Origin: Geodermatophilaceae bacterium NBWT11
GTDB lineage: Bacteria > Actinomycetota > Actinomycetes > Mycobacteriales > Geodermatophilaceae
Length of the DNA: 64,000 nt
NCBI GenBank assembly: GCA_014218215.1
Contig: CP043652.1
Span: forward strand, 1,054,001-1,118,000
Direction: 5' to 3'
Within the stretch, counting starts at the first letter, position 1, and each line of letters starts with the position of its first letter. The notes under the pieces are model-generated. The model saw nothing but the letters and a program-made list of their open reading frames with translations. It was not told the DNA's origin and did no database searches. Positions 33,394-42,203 of the stretch are shown here, in pieces. A program made the position numbers and the translations under genes.

Positions 33394-34674
33394 TCAGGCG
33401 GTGATCCGGTCCACGACCAGCGGCAGGGGGACGTCGTCGGTGTCCACGCCGACGGCGCCGTCCAGGGCCTGCAGGGCGCGCTCGATCCGGGTCGGGTCGT
33501 CGGTCTGCAGCTCCAACAGCGGCTGGCCGGCGGTGACCTGCTCCCCCACCCCGGCGTGCCAGACGACACCCGCGGCGGCGGACACCGGGTCCTCCTTGCG
33601 GGCCCGGCCGGCGCCGAGCCGCCAGGCGGCCACGCCGAGAGCGTAGGCGTCCAGCCGGGTGAGCGTGCCGGTGGCCGGTGCGGTCACCACGTGCCGCTCG
33701 GTGGGCTGCGGCAGCGGGGCGGTGGGGTCGCCGCCCTGGGCCCGGATCATCGCGTTCCAGCTGTCCATCGCCCGGCCGTCGGCCAGCGCGGCAGCGGGGT
33801 CGACGTCGGTGCGGCCGGCCCCGGCCAGCATCTCCCGGGCCAGCGCCAGGGTGAGCTCGACCAGGTCGGCCGGCCCGCCCCCGGCGAGCACCTCCAGGGA
33901 CTCCGCGACCTCGACGGCGTTGCCCGCGGCCCGGCCCAGCGGACGGTCCATGGCGGTCACCAGCGCGACGGTGTGCACGCCGGCGGCCTCGCCCAGCCCG
34001 ACCATGGTGCGGGCCAGCTCGCGGGAGCTCTCGACGTCCTTCATGAACGCCCCGGACCCGGTCTTGACGTCGAGCACCAGCGCGTCGGCGCCCTCGGCGA
34101 TCTTCTTGCTCATGATCGAGCTGGCGATCAGCGGGATCGACTCGACGGTGCCGGTGACGTCGCGCAGCGCGTAGAGCAGCTTGTCCGCCGGGGCCAGGTC
34201 GTTCCCGGCCGCGCAGACCACCGCGCCGATGTCGCGCAGCTGGGCGAGGTACTCGTCCTCGCTCAGGTCGGCCCGCCACCCCGGGATCGCCTCGAGCTTG
34301 TCCAGCGTGCCGCCGGTGTGGCCCAGCCCGCGGCCCGACAGCTGCGGGACGGCGACCCCGCAGGCCGCGACGAGCGGGGCCAGCGGCAGGGTGGTCTTGT
34401 CCCCCACGCCGCCGGTGGAGTGCTTGTCCGCGGTCGGCCGGCCCAGCGACGAGAGGTCCTTGCGGACGCCGGAGTCGATCATCGCCTGGGTCCAGGCGGC
34501 GAGCTCGGCCGGTGTCATGCCGCGGAAGAAGACGCTCATCAGCAGCGCGCTCATCTGCTCGTCGGGCACCCGGCCCGCCGTGTAGGCGCCGATCACCCAG
34601 CGGATCTGGTCGCCGGTGAGCTCGACGCCGTCCCGCTTGGCCCGGATGACGTCGATCGCGTCGTGCGCGCTCAC
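33394..34674 (-). CDS. deoA: Thymidine phosphorylase
   Basis: 426-residue pyrimidine-nucleoside phosphorylase. The phosphate-binding signature KHSTGGVGDK is at 84-93, followed by SGRGLGHTGGTLDKLE, the catalytic KKIAEG, and DVKTGSGAFM. It converts thymidine or deoxyuridine to base plus deoxyribose-1-phosphate. The GTG overlaps the cdd stop (GTGA). Last gene of the bmpA-to-deoA transport and catabolism cluster, followed by a terminator. Confidence 0.95.
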   Translation of the reverse strand: MSAHDAIDVIRAKRDGVELTGDQIRWVIGAYTAGRVPDEQMSALLMSVFFRGMTPAELAAWTQAMIDSGVRKDLSSLGRPTADKHSTGGVGDKTTLPLAPLVAACGVAVPQLSGRGLGHTGGTLDKLEAIPGWRADLSEDEYLAQLRDIGAVVCAAGNDLAPADKLLYALRDVTGTVESIPLIASSIMSKKIAEGADALVLDVKTGSGAFMKDVESSRELARTMVGLGEAAGVHTVALVTAMDRPLGRAAGNAVEVAESLEVLAGGGPADLVELTLALAREMLAGAGRTDVDPAAALADGRAMDSWNAMIRAQGGDPTAPLPQPTERHVVTAPATGTLTRLDAYALGVAAWRLGAGRARKEDPVSAAAGVVWHAGVGEQVTAGQPLLELQTDDPTRIERALQALDGAVGVDTDDVPLPLVVDRITA

Positions 34675-35078
34675 CGGGCGGCCGCCGCGACCAGGTCGTC
34701 GGGGCCGAACGCGTCGGGCAGCACCTCGCGCATGGGCACGATGCCCAGCGACACGGTCTCGATCATCATCTCCGCACCGCCGAACTCCCAGAGCAGCTGC
34801 CGGCACCGCCCGCACGGCATCAACGGCTGACCGTCACCACCGACGCAGGCCACCGCGACCAGCCGGCCGCCGCCGGAGCGGGCCAGCTCGCTGACCATCC
34901 CGCACTCGGCGCACAGCCCGATGCCGTAGGAGGCGTTCTCCACGTTGCACCCGGTGACCAGCCGGCCGTCGTCCACCAGCCCGGCGACGCCCACCGGGAA
35001 GTGCGAGTACGGGGCGTAGGCGTGCGTCATCGCCTCGCGGGCAGCGGTGCGCAGGGCGTCCCAGTCGATCTCGGGCAT
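34671..35078 (-). CDS. cdd: Cytidine deaminase
   Basis: 135 residues, small tetrameric zinc form. CNVENAS (44-50), the CAE motif (Cys56, catalytic Glu58) and PCGRC (Cys89, Cys92) make the three-cysteine zinc site. Deaminates (deoxy)cytidine to (deoxy)uridine, which DeoA and Upp then use. The ATG shares its A with the permease stop (TGATG) and the end overlaps deoA, so transport and catabolism are coupled. Confidence 0.96.
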   Translation of the reverse strand: MPEIDWDALRTAAREAMTHAYAPYSHFPVGVAGLVDDGRLVTGCNVENASYGIGLCAECGMVSELARSGGGRLVAVACVGGDGQPLMPCGRCRQLLWEFGGAEMMIETVSLGIVPMREVLPDAFGPDDLVAAAAR

Positions 35079-36361
35079 CAGTGTTCGCCTCTCCGGTACA
35101 CGAGTCCGTCCGCCTTGGGCATCCGCAGCCGTTGCGAGGCCAGGGACAGCACCAGCAGCGTGGTGATGTGCGGGGTGAAGGACACGATGCCCTCGGGCAG
35201 CACGTCGATGGTCAGGTACCCCGACAGCGAAGCGGCGGCGAAGGCCGCGGCGATGATCGCCTGGGTGGCCTTGCGCCGGGTGGCCTGGTAGACCGCGACC
35301 CCGGCCAGCAGCACCGCGACCAGCAGCAGCAGCGCGACCACGCCGGTGCGGCTGCGCAGCTGCAGGGCGTCGGCGAAGCCGAACAGCCCGGCGCCGGCGG
35401 CCAGCCCACCGGGCCGCCAGTTGCCGAAGATCAGCGCGGCCAGGCCGATGAACCCACGGCCGTTGGTCTGGCCCTCGCGGTAGATGTTGGCGATGAAGAC
35501 CAGGAAGACCCCGCCCAGGCCGGCCAGACCACCGGACACGATCACCGCGATGTACTTGAGCCGGTAGACCGGGACGCCGAGGGAGTCCGCGGCCGCCGGG
35601 TTCTCCCCGCACGAGCGCAGCCGCAGCCCGAACGCCGTCCGCCAGAGCAGCAGGTAGGCCGCCGGCACCAGCAGGACGGCGACGACGGTGAGCACGCCGA
35701 CCCCGTTGGTCAGCCCGCGGAGCAGACCGGCGACGTCGGACAGCAGGAACCACTGCTTGCTCTCCAGGTCACCGAGCAGGTCGGGACCCGAGGACAGCAC
35801 CGGCAGCGAGAAGCTCGGTGGACGCGACGACAGCGCCGGGGACTGGGTGACACCGCCGCCGGCCGGGTTGTCGGTGTAGAGCAGCTCGGAGAGGAAGCGG
35901 ACGATGCCGCCGGCGAGGATGTTGATCGCCACACCGGAGACCACGTGGTCGACCCCGAAGGTCACCGTGGCGATCGCGTGCAGCAGGCCGCCGATCGCAC
36001 CGGCGACGATCCCGCCGACGACTGCCCCGACCCAGCCCCACTGGTAGCCGGCGAACCCGGCCCCCCAGGTGCCCAGGATCATCATCCCGTCCAGGCCGAT
36101 GTTCACCACGCCGGCCCGCTCGGCGAACAGCCCGCCGAGGGCGACCAGGAGCAGCGGCACGGCCAGCAGCAGCGCGGCCGAGAACGTCGAGGACGACGTC
36201 AGGGCCGCCTCGCCGCTGATCACCCGGACCGCGGAGAACAGCACGATCAACCCGACCAGGAGCCAGGTGATCCGGCGGGACCGGCCGCCGCCGAGGAACA
36301 GCTCGGTCACCGGCCCGCGGGAGGGCGCGGAGCGCTCCGTCGTCGTCACCGCGGTGCTCAT
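35078..36361 (-). CDS. Nucleoside ABC transporter permease (second)
   Basis: 427 residues of the branched-chain-type permease family, nucleoside subgroup. Signatures are LFAERAGVVNIGLDGMMILG and LRSCGENPAAADSLGVPV, which are diagnostic of BmpD/NupQ-like subunits. About ten membrane segments. ATGA overlap with the first permease and TGATG with cdd. Confidence 0.91.
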   Translation of the reverse strand: MSTAVTTTERSAPSRGPVTELFLGGGRSRRITWLLVGLIVLFSAVRVISGEAALTSSSTFSAALLLAVPLLLVALGGLFAERAGVVNIGLDGMMILGTWGAGFAGYQWGWVGAVVGGIVAGAIGGLLHAIATVTFGVDHVVSGVAINILAGGIVRFLSELLYTDNPAGGGVTQSPALSSRPPSFSLPVLSSGPDLLGDLESKQWFLLSDVAGLLRGLTNGVGVLTVVAVLLVPAAYLLLWRTAFGLRLRSCGENPAAADSLGVPVYRLKYIAVIVSGGLAGLGGVFLVFIANIYREGQTNGRGFIGLAALIFGNWRPGGLAAGAGLFGFADALQLRSRTGVVALLLLVAVLLAGVAVYQATRRKATQAIIAAAFAAASLSGYLTIDVLPEGIVSFTPHITTLLVLSLASQRLRMPKADGLVYRRGEH

Positions 36362-37620
36362 GCCCGGCCGCCCGTCGTGTCGCTGCGGCCGGCGGACCCG
36401 GTCGCGGAGGTGAGTGCGGGGCCCTGCCCGCCGTCGGGTCCGGCACCGCCGGGGCCGTCGTCCGGTGGGAGGCCGCCGTCGGGCCCGAGGCCGCCGCCGG
36501 TGCTGCCGTCACCGGTGGACGGGGCGCTCACGGCGGCGCCGCCCTCGGCCCGGCGCCGGACGAGCCGGCGGGCGATCTCGTTGGCGACGACGACGGCGAG
36601 CACGATCGTGCCCTGGATGATCGTGACCACCGAGGCGGGGATGTCGGCGAACTGCAGCGGGATGGCCGCGCGGTCCAGGAAGCCGAACAGCAGCGCACCG
36701 AAGGCGATGCCGAGGGGGTTGTTGCGGCCCAGCAGGGCGACCGCGATGCCCAGGAAGCCCAGCCCGGCGGTGAACTCGGTGCCGTAGCTGTGCGTGGAGC
36801 CCAGCAGGTCGGGCAGCCCGATCAGCCCGGCGACGGCACCGGAGATCAGCATCGTCTTCACGACCATGCCGCGGGCGTCGACGCCGCTGGCGCTGGCCGC
36901 CGAGGGCGACAGGCCACTGGCGCGCAGGTCGAAGCCGAACCGGGTGCGCTTGATCAGCACCGAGATGACGATGCCGGCCAGGCCCGCGACCACCAGGAAG
37001 CCGAAGAGCTCGGTGCGCGGCTGGGCCAGGCCCAGCACGGTGAACAGCCCGTTCAGGTCGGGGAACCAGGCGGACTCGGGGAGCTCGCGGGTGGTGATGA
37101 TCGAGGCGCCCTCACCGCTGCCGCGCAGCGGGCCGGTGAGCAGCGTGGACGCCAGCCCGGCCGCGATGAAGTTCAGCATGATCGAGCTGATCACCTCGCT
37201 GACCCCGCGGGTGACCTTGAGGACGCCGACGATGCCGGCCCACAGGGCCCCGACCAGCATGGCCACGACGATGATGAAGACCAGGTGCAGCGGGCCCGGG
37301 AGGGCGACCGCGGCGCCGGCGCCGGCGGCCACGATCGTGGCCAGCCGGTACTGGCCCTCGACGCCGATGTTGAACAGGCCCATCCGGAACGCGACGGAGA
37401 CCGCCAGCCCGGCCAGGAACAGCGGCACCGCCCGGTTGAGCACGGTGACGATGGCCTGGGTCTGCTGGCTGGGGGTGTCGCCGAAGTCGAACATGACCTT
37501 GACGGCGGTCAGCGGGTCCTGCCCGATCACCAGGATCACCAGCGCGGAGATCACCAGCGCGACGCCGATGGCCAGCGCCGGGGCGATCAGCGAGGTGCCG
37601 AACCCACGCACCCGGTTCAC
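36358..37620 (-). CDS. Nucleoside ABC transporter permease (first)
   Basis: 420 residues. FRMGLFNIGVEGQYRLA and LRASGLSPSAASASGVD are the characteristic blocks of BmpC/NupP-type permeases. Eight to ten membrane segments occupy residues 10-350, followed by a Gly/Pro/Asp-rich cytoplasmic tail of about 65 residues that is unusual for the family. The GTG overlaps the ATPase stop (GTGA). Confidence 0.9.
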   Translation of the reverse strand: MNRVRGFGTSLIAPALAIGVALVISALVILVIGQDPLTAVKVMFDFGDTPSQQTQAIVTVLNRAVPLFLAGLAVSVAFRMGLFNIGVEGQYRLATIVAAGAGAAVALPGPLHLVFIIVVAMLVGALWAGIVGVLKVTRGVSEVISSIMLNFIAAGLASTLLTGPLRGSGEGASIITTRELPESAWFPDLNGLFTVLGLAQPRTELFGFLVVAGLAGIVISVLIKRTRFGFDLRASGLSPSAASASGVDARGMVVKTMLISGAVAGLIGLPDLLGSTHSYGTEFTAGLGFLGIAVALLGRNNPLGIAFGALLFGFLDRAAIPLQFADIPASVVTIIQGTIVLAVVVANEIARRLVRRRAEGGAAVSAPSTGDGSTGGGLGPDGGLPPDDGPGGAGPDGGQGPALTSATGSAGRSDTTGGRA

Positions 37621-39146
37621 GCCGGGCTCCCGGCGGCCTGCACGGCGCCGGTCATGTGCCCACCGAGCTCCTCGGGGGTCAGCGACGACGGGTCCAGGGT
37701 GGCGACGAGGCGGCCGCGCAGCATCACGTGCAGCGTGTCCGACAACCCGATCAGCTCGTCCAGGTCGGCCGAGATCAGCACGATCCCCATCCCCTCCGCG
37801 CGGGCGTCCTTGAGCAGCTCCCAGATGACCGACTGCGCGCCGACGTCGACGCCGCGGGTCGGGTGGGCCGCGATGAGCAGCCGCGGTGCGGCGCTCATCT
37901 CGCGGCCGACGATCAGCTTCTGCTGGTTGCCGCCGGAGAGCGCGACGGCCAGGGTGTCCGGGCCGGGGGCGCGGACGTCGTACTCGCTCATGATCCGGGC
38001 GGTGTCGGCACGGGCGCCGCGGCGGTCGATGAAGGGGCCCTTCACCGACGGCGGGCGGGTCTGGTGGCCCAGCACGCGGTTCTCCCACAGCGGGGCGTCC
38101 AGCAGCATGCCCTGGCGGTGCCGGTCCTCCGGGATGAAGCCGATGCCGCCCTCGCGGCGGGCCCGGGTGGTCCACCGGGTGATGTCGTCGGTGCCCAGCT
38201 CGACGGTGCCGGCGGCCAGCGGGCGCAGGCCCATGATCGCGTCGACGAGCTCGGCCTGGCCGTTGCCCTCGACCCCGGCGATGCCGACGACCTCGCCCTC
38301 GCGCACCCGCAGGGTCACGTCGTCGACCGCCGGTCGCCCGCCCGGGGCCGCGACGGTGACCCCGCTCATCAGGAGCACCGAGGCGTCCCGGACGGTGGAG
38401 GTGCGGGTCTGCGGCGTCGGCAGCTGCGCGCCGACCATCATCTCGGCCAGCTGCTTGGCCGACGTCGTCGCCGGGTCGGCGGTGCCCACGGTCGTGCCGC
38501 GGCGGATGACGGTGATCGAGTCGGCGACCTTGCGCACCTCGTCGAGCTTGTGGGAGATGAAGATGACGGTGAGGCCCTCGCGCTTGAGCTCGGCGAGGTT
38601 GCCGAACAGCTCGTCGACCTCCTGGGGCACCAGCACGGCGGTGGGCTCGTCCAGGATCAGCGTGGTGGCACCGCGGTAGAGCACCTTGGCGATCTCCACC
38701 CGCTGCCGGTCGCCCACGCCGAGGTCCTCGACCAGGGTGTCGGGGTCCAGACCCAGGGCGTAGGAGTCGGAGATCTCGGTGATCCGGCGGCGGGCCTTCT
38801 CCCCGATGCCGTGCGACTTCTCCGCACCCAGGACGACGTTCTCCAGCACGGTCAGGTTGTCGGCCAGCATGAAGTGCTGGTGGACCATGCCGACCCCGGC
38901 GGCGATGGCGTCCGAGGGGCTCTTGAAGACCACCTCGCGGCCGTCGAGCAGGATCTGGCCCTCGTCGGGGCGGTGCATGCCGTAGAGGGTCTTCATCAGC
39001 GTCGACTTGCCGGCGCCGTTCTCCCCCACGATCGCGTGCACCTCACCGCGGGCGACCCGCAGCTCGATGTCCCGGTTCGCCACGACCCCGGGGAAGCGCT
39101 TGGTGATCCCCCGCAGCTCCACCGCGAGCGGTGCTGACTCCGTCAC
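37617..39146 (-). CDS. Nucleoside ABC importer ATPase with two nucleotide-binding domains
   Basis: 509 residues, fused tandem ABC domains as in RbsA/BmpB/NupA. Domain 1 has a canonical Walker A (GENGAGKST), a variant signature DLGVGDRQRVEIAKVL and LILDEPTAVL. Domain 2 has a degenerate Walker A (GVEGNGQAEL), a good LSGGNQQKL signature and the unusual AAHPTRGVD in place of the Walker B acid (normally DEP). The GTG start follows GAGAGG. Energises import by the two following permeases. Confidence 0.92.
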   Translation of the reverse strand: MTESAPLAVELRGITKRFPGVVANRDIELRVARGEVHAIVGENGAGKSTLMKTLYGMHRPDEGQILLDGREVVFKSPSDAIAAGVGMVHQHFMLADNLTVLENVVLGAEKSHGIGEKARRRITEISDSYALGLDPDTLVEDLGVGDRQRVEIAKVLYRGATTLILDEPTAVLVPQEVDELFGNLAELKREGLTVIFISHKLDEVRKVADSITVIRRGTTVGTADPATTSAKQLAEMMVGAQLPTPQTRTSTVRDASVLLMSGVTVAAPGGRPAVDDVTLRVREGEVVGIAGVEGNGQAELVDAIMGLRPLAAGTVELGTDDITRWTTRARREGGIGFIPEDRHRQGMLLDAPLWENRVLGHQTRPPSVKGPFIDRRGARADTARIMSEYDVRAPGPDTLAVALSGGNQQKLIVGREMSAAPRLLIAAHPTRGVDVGAQSVIWELLKDARAEGMGIVLISADLDELIGLSDTLHVMLRGRLVATLDPSSLTPEELGGHMTGAVQAAGSPA

Positions 39147-39252
39147 TGGGTGCCTCTCTCGACGTCTCGACCTGCTGGTGGGCCGCAGGATCTGCGGCGG
39201 CCGGGGATCGCACCCCGGGGTCGTCCCGACGGGGGGACGGTACACAGCAGAA

Positions 39253-39289
39253 ACGACGGGCCCGGGCGTGTGCCGCCCGGGCCCGTCGT
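39253..39289 (-). terminator. Stem-loop between bmpA and the ATPase gene
   Basis: ACGACGGGCCCGGGC (39253-39267) and GCCCGGGCCCGTCGT (39275-39289) form a perfect 15-bp stem with a 7-nt loop, 38 nt after the bmpA stop. It probably stops most transcripts so the binding protein is made in excess. TACCGT at 39237-39242 may be a downstream promoter. Confidence 0.7.
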
Positions 39290-39327
39290 CGTCCTGCCGT
39301 GCTGATGAGCTGCCGGTCAGCAGGGCA

Positions 39328-40398
39328 TCAGGGGGTCGTCGGGACCTCGATGGTCCCGTCGATGATCTGCTGCTTGTAGTCCTCGATCACGTCGGCGATG
39401 TCGTCGATCTGGCCGCCGGAGACGGACAGGCCGACACCGTCGGTCGACAGGTCGTTGACGACGTCCGTGCCGCCCTCGACGTTGCCCTCGCTGTAGTCGG
39501 TGATGAACGCCTCGACGGCGTTGTCGACCCGCTTGAGCATCGAGGTCATGATCACGGCCTGCAGGGCCGGGTCGCCGACGGTCTCGTACTGGTCGGAGTC
39601 GACGCCGATGGCGCGGTTGCCCGAGGCCGCAGCGGCCTCGAAGACGCCCTGGCCGGAGCCGCCGGCAGCGTGGAAGACGATGTCGGCACCGGCCTCGAAC
39701 TGACCCTGGGCCACGATCTGGCCACGGGCCGGGTCGCTGAACCCGGAGAAGTCACCGGCGGGCGAGATGTACTGCACCTGGACGGTGATGGCCGGGTTCA
39801 CGGCCTGCGCGCCCGCGGTGTAGCCGGCCTCGAACTTCTCGATCAGCGGCGACTGGACGCCACCGACGAAGCCGATGTTGTCGGTCTCGGTCTTGGTGGC
39901 GGCGGCGACGCCGGCCAGGAACGAGCCCTGCTCCTCGGCGAAGAGCAGCCCGGTGACGTTGTCGCCCTTGCTGCTGCCGTCGAAGAGGGTGTTGGAACCG
40001 TCGACCTGGGCGAACGTGGTGTCCGGGTAGTCGGCGGCGACGTCGGCGATGACCTCGTCGTAGTTGAACCCGACGGCGATGACCGGGTCGTAACCGGCCT
40101 CGGCCAGCTGGGCCAGGCCCTCGGCGCGGTCGGAACCGTCGTCGTTCGGGCTGAACTCCTCGACCTCGCCACCGAGGGCCTCGGCCGCGGCCGAGGCGCC
40201 GGCGTACGCCGAGTCGTTGAAGGAGCGGTCGCCACGGCCGCCGGTGTCGTAGGCCAGGCCGATCTGCAGGTCGCCCGAGGCGGCACTGCCGCCGCTGGCG
40301 CTGCCGCCACCGGTCTCCTCGTCACTGGCACAGGCCGCCAGGGCCAAGCTGCCGGCCAGCAGCAGCGCTGCGGCCTTCATCCCACGCGCACGGCGCAC
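39328..40398 (-). CDS. bmpA: BmpA-family nucleoside-binding lipoprotein
   Basis: 356-residue substrate-binding protein. The signal peptide ends in the lipobox LAAC (Cys23). Mature protein starts with a Gly/Ser-rich tether and then the BMP/Med fold: IGLAYDTGGRGDRSFNDSAYAG carries the base- and ribose-binding residues, followed by GFVGGVQSPLIEKFEAGY and FHAAGGSGQGVFEAA. BMP proteins bind purine or pyrimidine nucleosides. The GTG at 40398 has AGGAG at good distance; an ATG six codons in is also possible. Confidence 0.93.
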   Translation of the reverse strand: MRRARGMKAAALLLAGSLALAACASDEETGGGSASGGSAASGDLQIGLAYDTGGRGDRSFNDSAYAGASAAAEALGGEVEEFSPNDDGSDRAEGLAQLAEAGYDPVIAVGFNYDEVIADVAADYPDTTFAQVDGSNTLFDGSSKGDNVTGLLFAEEQGSFLAGVAAATKTETDNIGFVGGVQSPLIEKFEAGYTAGAQAVNPAITVQVQYISPAGDFSGFSDPARGQIVAQGQFEAGADIVFHAAGGSGQGVFEAAAASGNRAIGVDSDQYETVGDPALQAVIMTSMLKRVDNAVEAFITDYSEGNVEGGTDVVNDLSTDGVGLSVSGGQIDDIADVIEDYKQQIIDGTIEVPTTP

Positions 40399-40522
40399 GA
40401 AGGGTCTCCTCTCGTATGGGGCTGGTCCCGGGCCGGTGGCCCGGGAGACGCCCCGGGGTGTGCACTCCGGTGATCGGCTGCCCTGGCCCCGGGAGTCCCG
40501 GACGCCTGGCAGCGACGTCGGC

Positions 40523-40528
40523 ACGCTA
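40523..40528 (-). promoter_or_regulatory. Candidate -10 box for the bmpA operon
   Basis: TAGCGT on the minus strand (within GATAGCGT), giving a leader of roughly 118 nt that contains several GC-rich self-complementary stretches. The 290-bp gap between bmpA and the next gene otherwise shows no coding sequence. Confidence 0.45.
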
Positions 40529-40674
40529 TCCGCGCCGGACCGGCCAGCGGTGAGGTCGGGTGGACACCGAGACCCGATCGTTAGCGGGTGGACACACCGG
40601 ACACACACGGGCGCCCGCTCGTCACGTGACGCAGCTGCACCGCGTGCCGGGGCCCCGTGCCGGCCACCCGCGGT

Positions 40675-40680
40675 TAGCGT
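40675..40680 (+). promoter_or_regulatory. -10 box TAGCGT for the carboxypeptidase gene
   Basis: TAGCGT with an 8-nt gap to the ATG at 40689, giving a leaderless or nearly leaderless transcript. Confidence 0.5.
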
Positions 40681-40688
40681 TCCCCACC

Positions 40689-42203
40689 ATGCGATCCCTG
40701 CTGCCCGGAGTGCGGGCGGCGGCGGTGGCACTGGTCGCCGGGCTCACCGTGCTGACCACCGCCCCCGCCGCGCTGGCCGAGTCCGACGCAGCTCCCCGCC
40801 CGAGCGTGGACCCCGCTGCCCCCACCCCCACCGCCCCGATGGACGGCGGTCCCCCGCAGGGCACCGCCCCCGACGGCAGCACGGTGGGCGGCGCGGGTCT
40901 GGACACCAGAGGGCTGGTCACCGTCGACGGCGCCCCCGCGCTCCCCGAGGGCATCGACGCCCGGGGCTGGCTGGTCGCCGACATGGACACCGGCGAGGTG
41001 CTCGGCGCCCAGGACCCGCACGGCCGCTACTACCCGGCCAGCACGCTGAAGACGCTGACCCTGCTGACCCTGGTCGGGCAGCTGGACCCGACGCTGGTCG
41101 TGGAGGGCACCCGCGAGGACGAGTCGGTCGAGGGCAGCCGGGTGGGCCTGGTCGCCGGCGGCCAGTACCCGGTGTCGCTGCTGTTCGACGGGCTGGTCAT
41201 GCAGTCGGGCAACGACGCCGCCAACGCCCTCGCCCGGGCCGCCGGCGGCGTGCCTGCGACGCTGGAGGCGATGAACGCCACGGCCGAGCGGATCGGCGCG
41301 CTGGACACCGTCGCCGGCACGCCGTCCGGGCTCGACGTCGCCGGGCAGAGCTCCTCGCCCTACGACCTCGCGCTGATCATGCGGCAGCTGATCGCCGACC
41401 CCACCGCCGCGGCGATCCTGCAGACGCAGACCGCGCAGATGCCGGCCGTGGCCGGACTCACCGAGGGCTACCAGATCCAGTCGCAGAACACCCTGCTCAC
41501 CGAGTACCCGGGCACCCTGGGCGGCAAGACCGGGTTCACCGACGCCGCCCGGCACACCTTCGTGGCCGCCGCCGCGCGCGACGGCCGGCGCCTGGTGGTC
41601 AGCCTCATGCAGACCGAGCGCTACCCGGTCTCGACCACCGAGCAGGCCGAGCGGCTGCTGGACTGGGGCTTCGCCGCGCCCACCGGCAGCGGCGTCGGCA
41701 CCCTGGTCGACCCCGGCGACACCGAGCCCGTCGCGCTGCCCAGCGCGGTCGCCCCCGACGACGGGTCGCTGTCGCCGGAGGACGCGGTGGCCGCTGCGCA
41801 GGCGGAGCCCGCCGCCGCGGCCGCCTCCTCGGGCGGGGAGTCCTCGGTGCTGGTCCCGCTGGCCCTCGGGGTCGGCGCGGTCGGCATCGTCGGAGCCACG
41901 CTGGTCGGCCGGCGACGGGCGATGACGGCGGGTGCGCCCGCCGGCCGGGTCAGTCGGTCGGCGCCTGGGCCGTGGTCCGGGCGCGGGTCCGACGCACCCA
42001 CCGTGGCGCCCAGCGGGCGGCGACCGCCCCCGCCGCCGCTCCCACCCCGAGCAGACCCCCCGCCAGCGCGAGGGGAGCAGGACGGGGACCGCGTTCGTCG
42101 ACCAGCACCACGTCGGGCAGCCGGGTCGGCGCCTCGGGGCCCAGCGGCACCTGGCCGACCGCGTGCTCGACCGCCGGGAGGGTCGAGGTCCACGCGGCCG
42201 TGA
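40689..42203 (+). CDS. D-alanyl-D-alanine carboxypeptidase (low-molecular-weight PBP)
   Basis: 504 residues, peptidase S11. Signal peptide 1-30, Pro-rich linker, then the active-site triad STLK (Ser118-Lys121), SGN (173-175) and KTG (280-282). A C-terminal membrane anchor occupies about 385-407. It trims the terminal D-Ala from peptidoglycan stem peptides outside the membrane. Residues after about 421 are a Pro/Arg-rich tail whose coding DNA is antisense to the end of the next gene. Comparable to dacB1 near trpS in mycobacteria. Confidence 0.9.
   Translation: MRSLLPGVRAAAVALVAGLTVLTTAPAALAESDAAPRPSVDPAAPTPTAPMDGGPPQGTAPDGSTVGGAGLDTRGLVTVDGAPALPEGIDARGWLVADMDTGEVLGAQDPHGRYYPASTLKTLTLLTLVGQLDPTLVVEGTREDESVEGSRVGLVAGGQYPVSLLFDGLVMQSGNDAANALARAAGGVPATLEAMNATAERIGALDTVAGTPSGLDVAGQSSSPYDLALIMRQLIADPTAAAILQTQTAQMPAVAGLTEGYQIQSQNTLLTEYPGTLGGKTGFTDAARHTFVAAAARDGRRLVVSLMQTERYPVSTTEQAERLLDWGFAAPTGSGVGTLVDPGDTEPVALPSAVAPDDGSLSPEDAVAAAQAEPAAAAASSGGESSVLVPLALGVGAVGIVGATLVGRRRAMTAGAPAGRVSRSAPGPWSGRGSDAPTVAPSGRRPPPPPLPPRADPPPARGEQDGDRVRRPAPRRAAGSAPRGPAAPGRPRARPPGGSRSTRP

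Noticed and set aside
40399-40688. Purine riboswitch controlling the bmpA operon
   Set aside because: The leader has GC-rich hairpins but none of the conserved loops of the purine aptamer.
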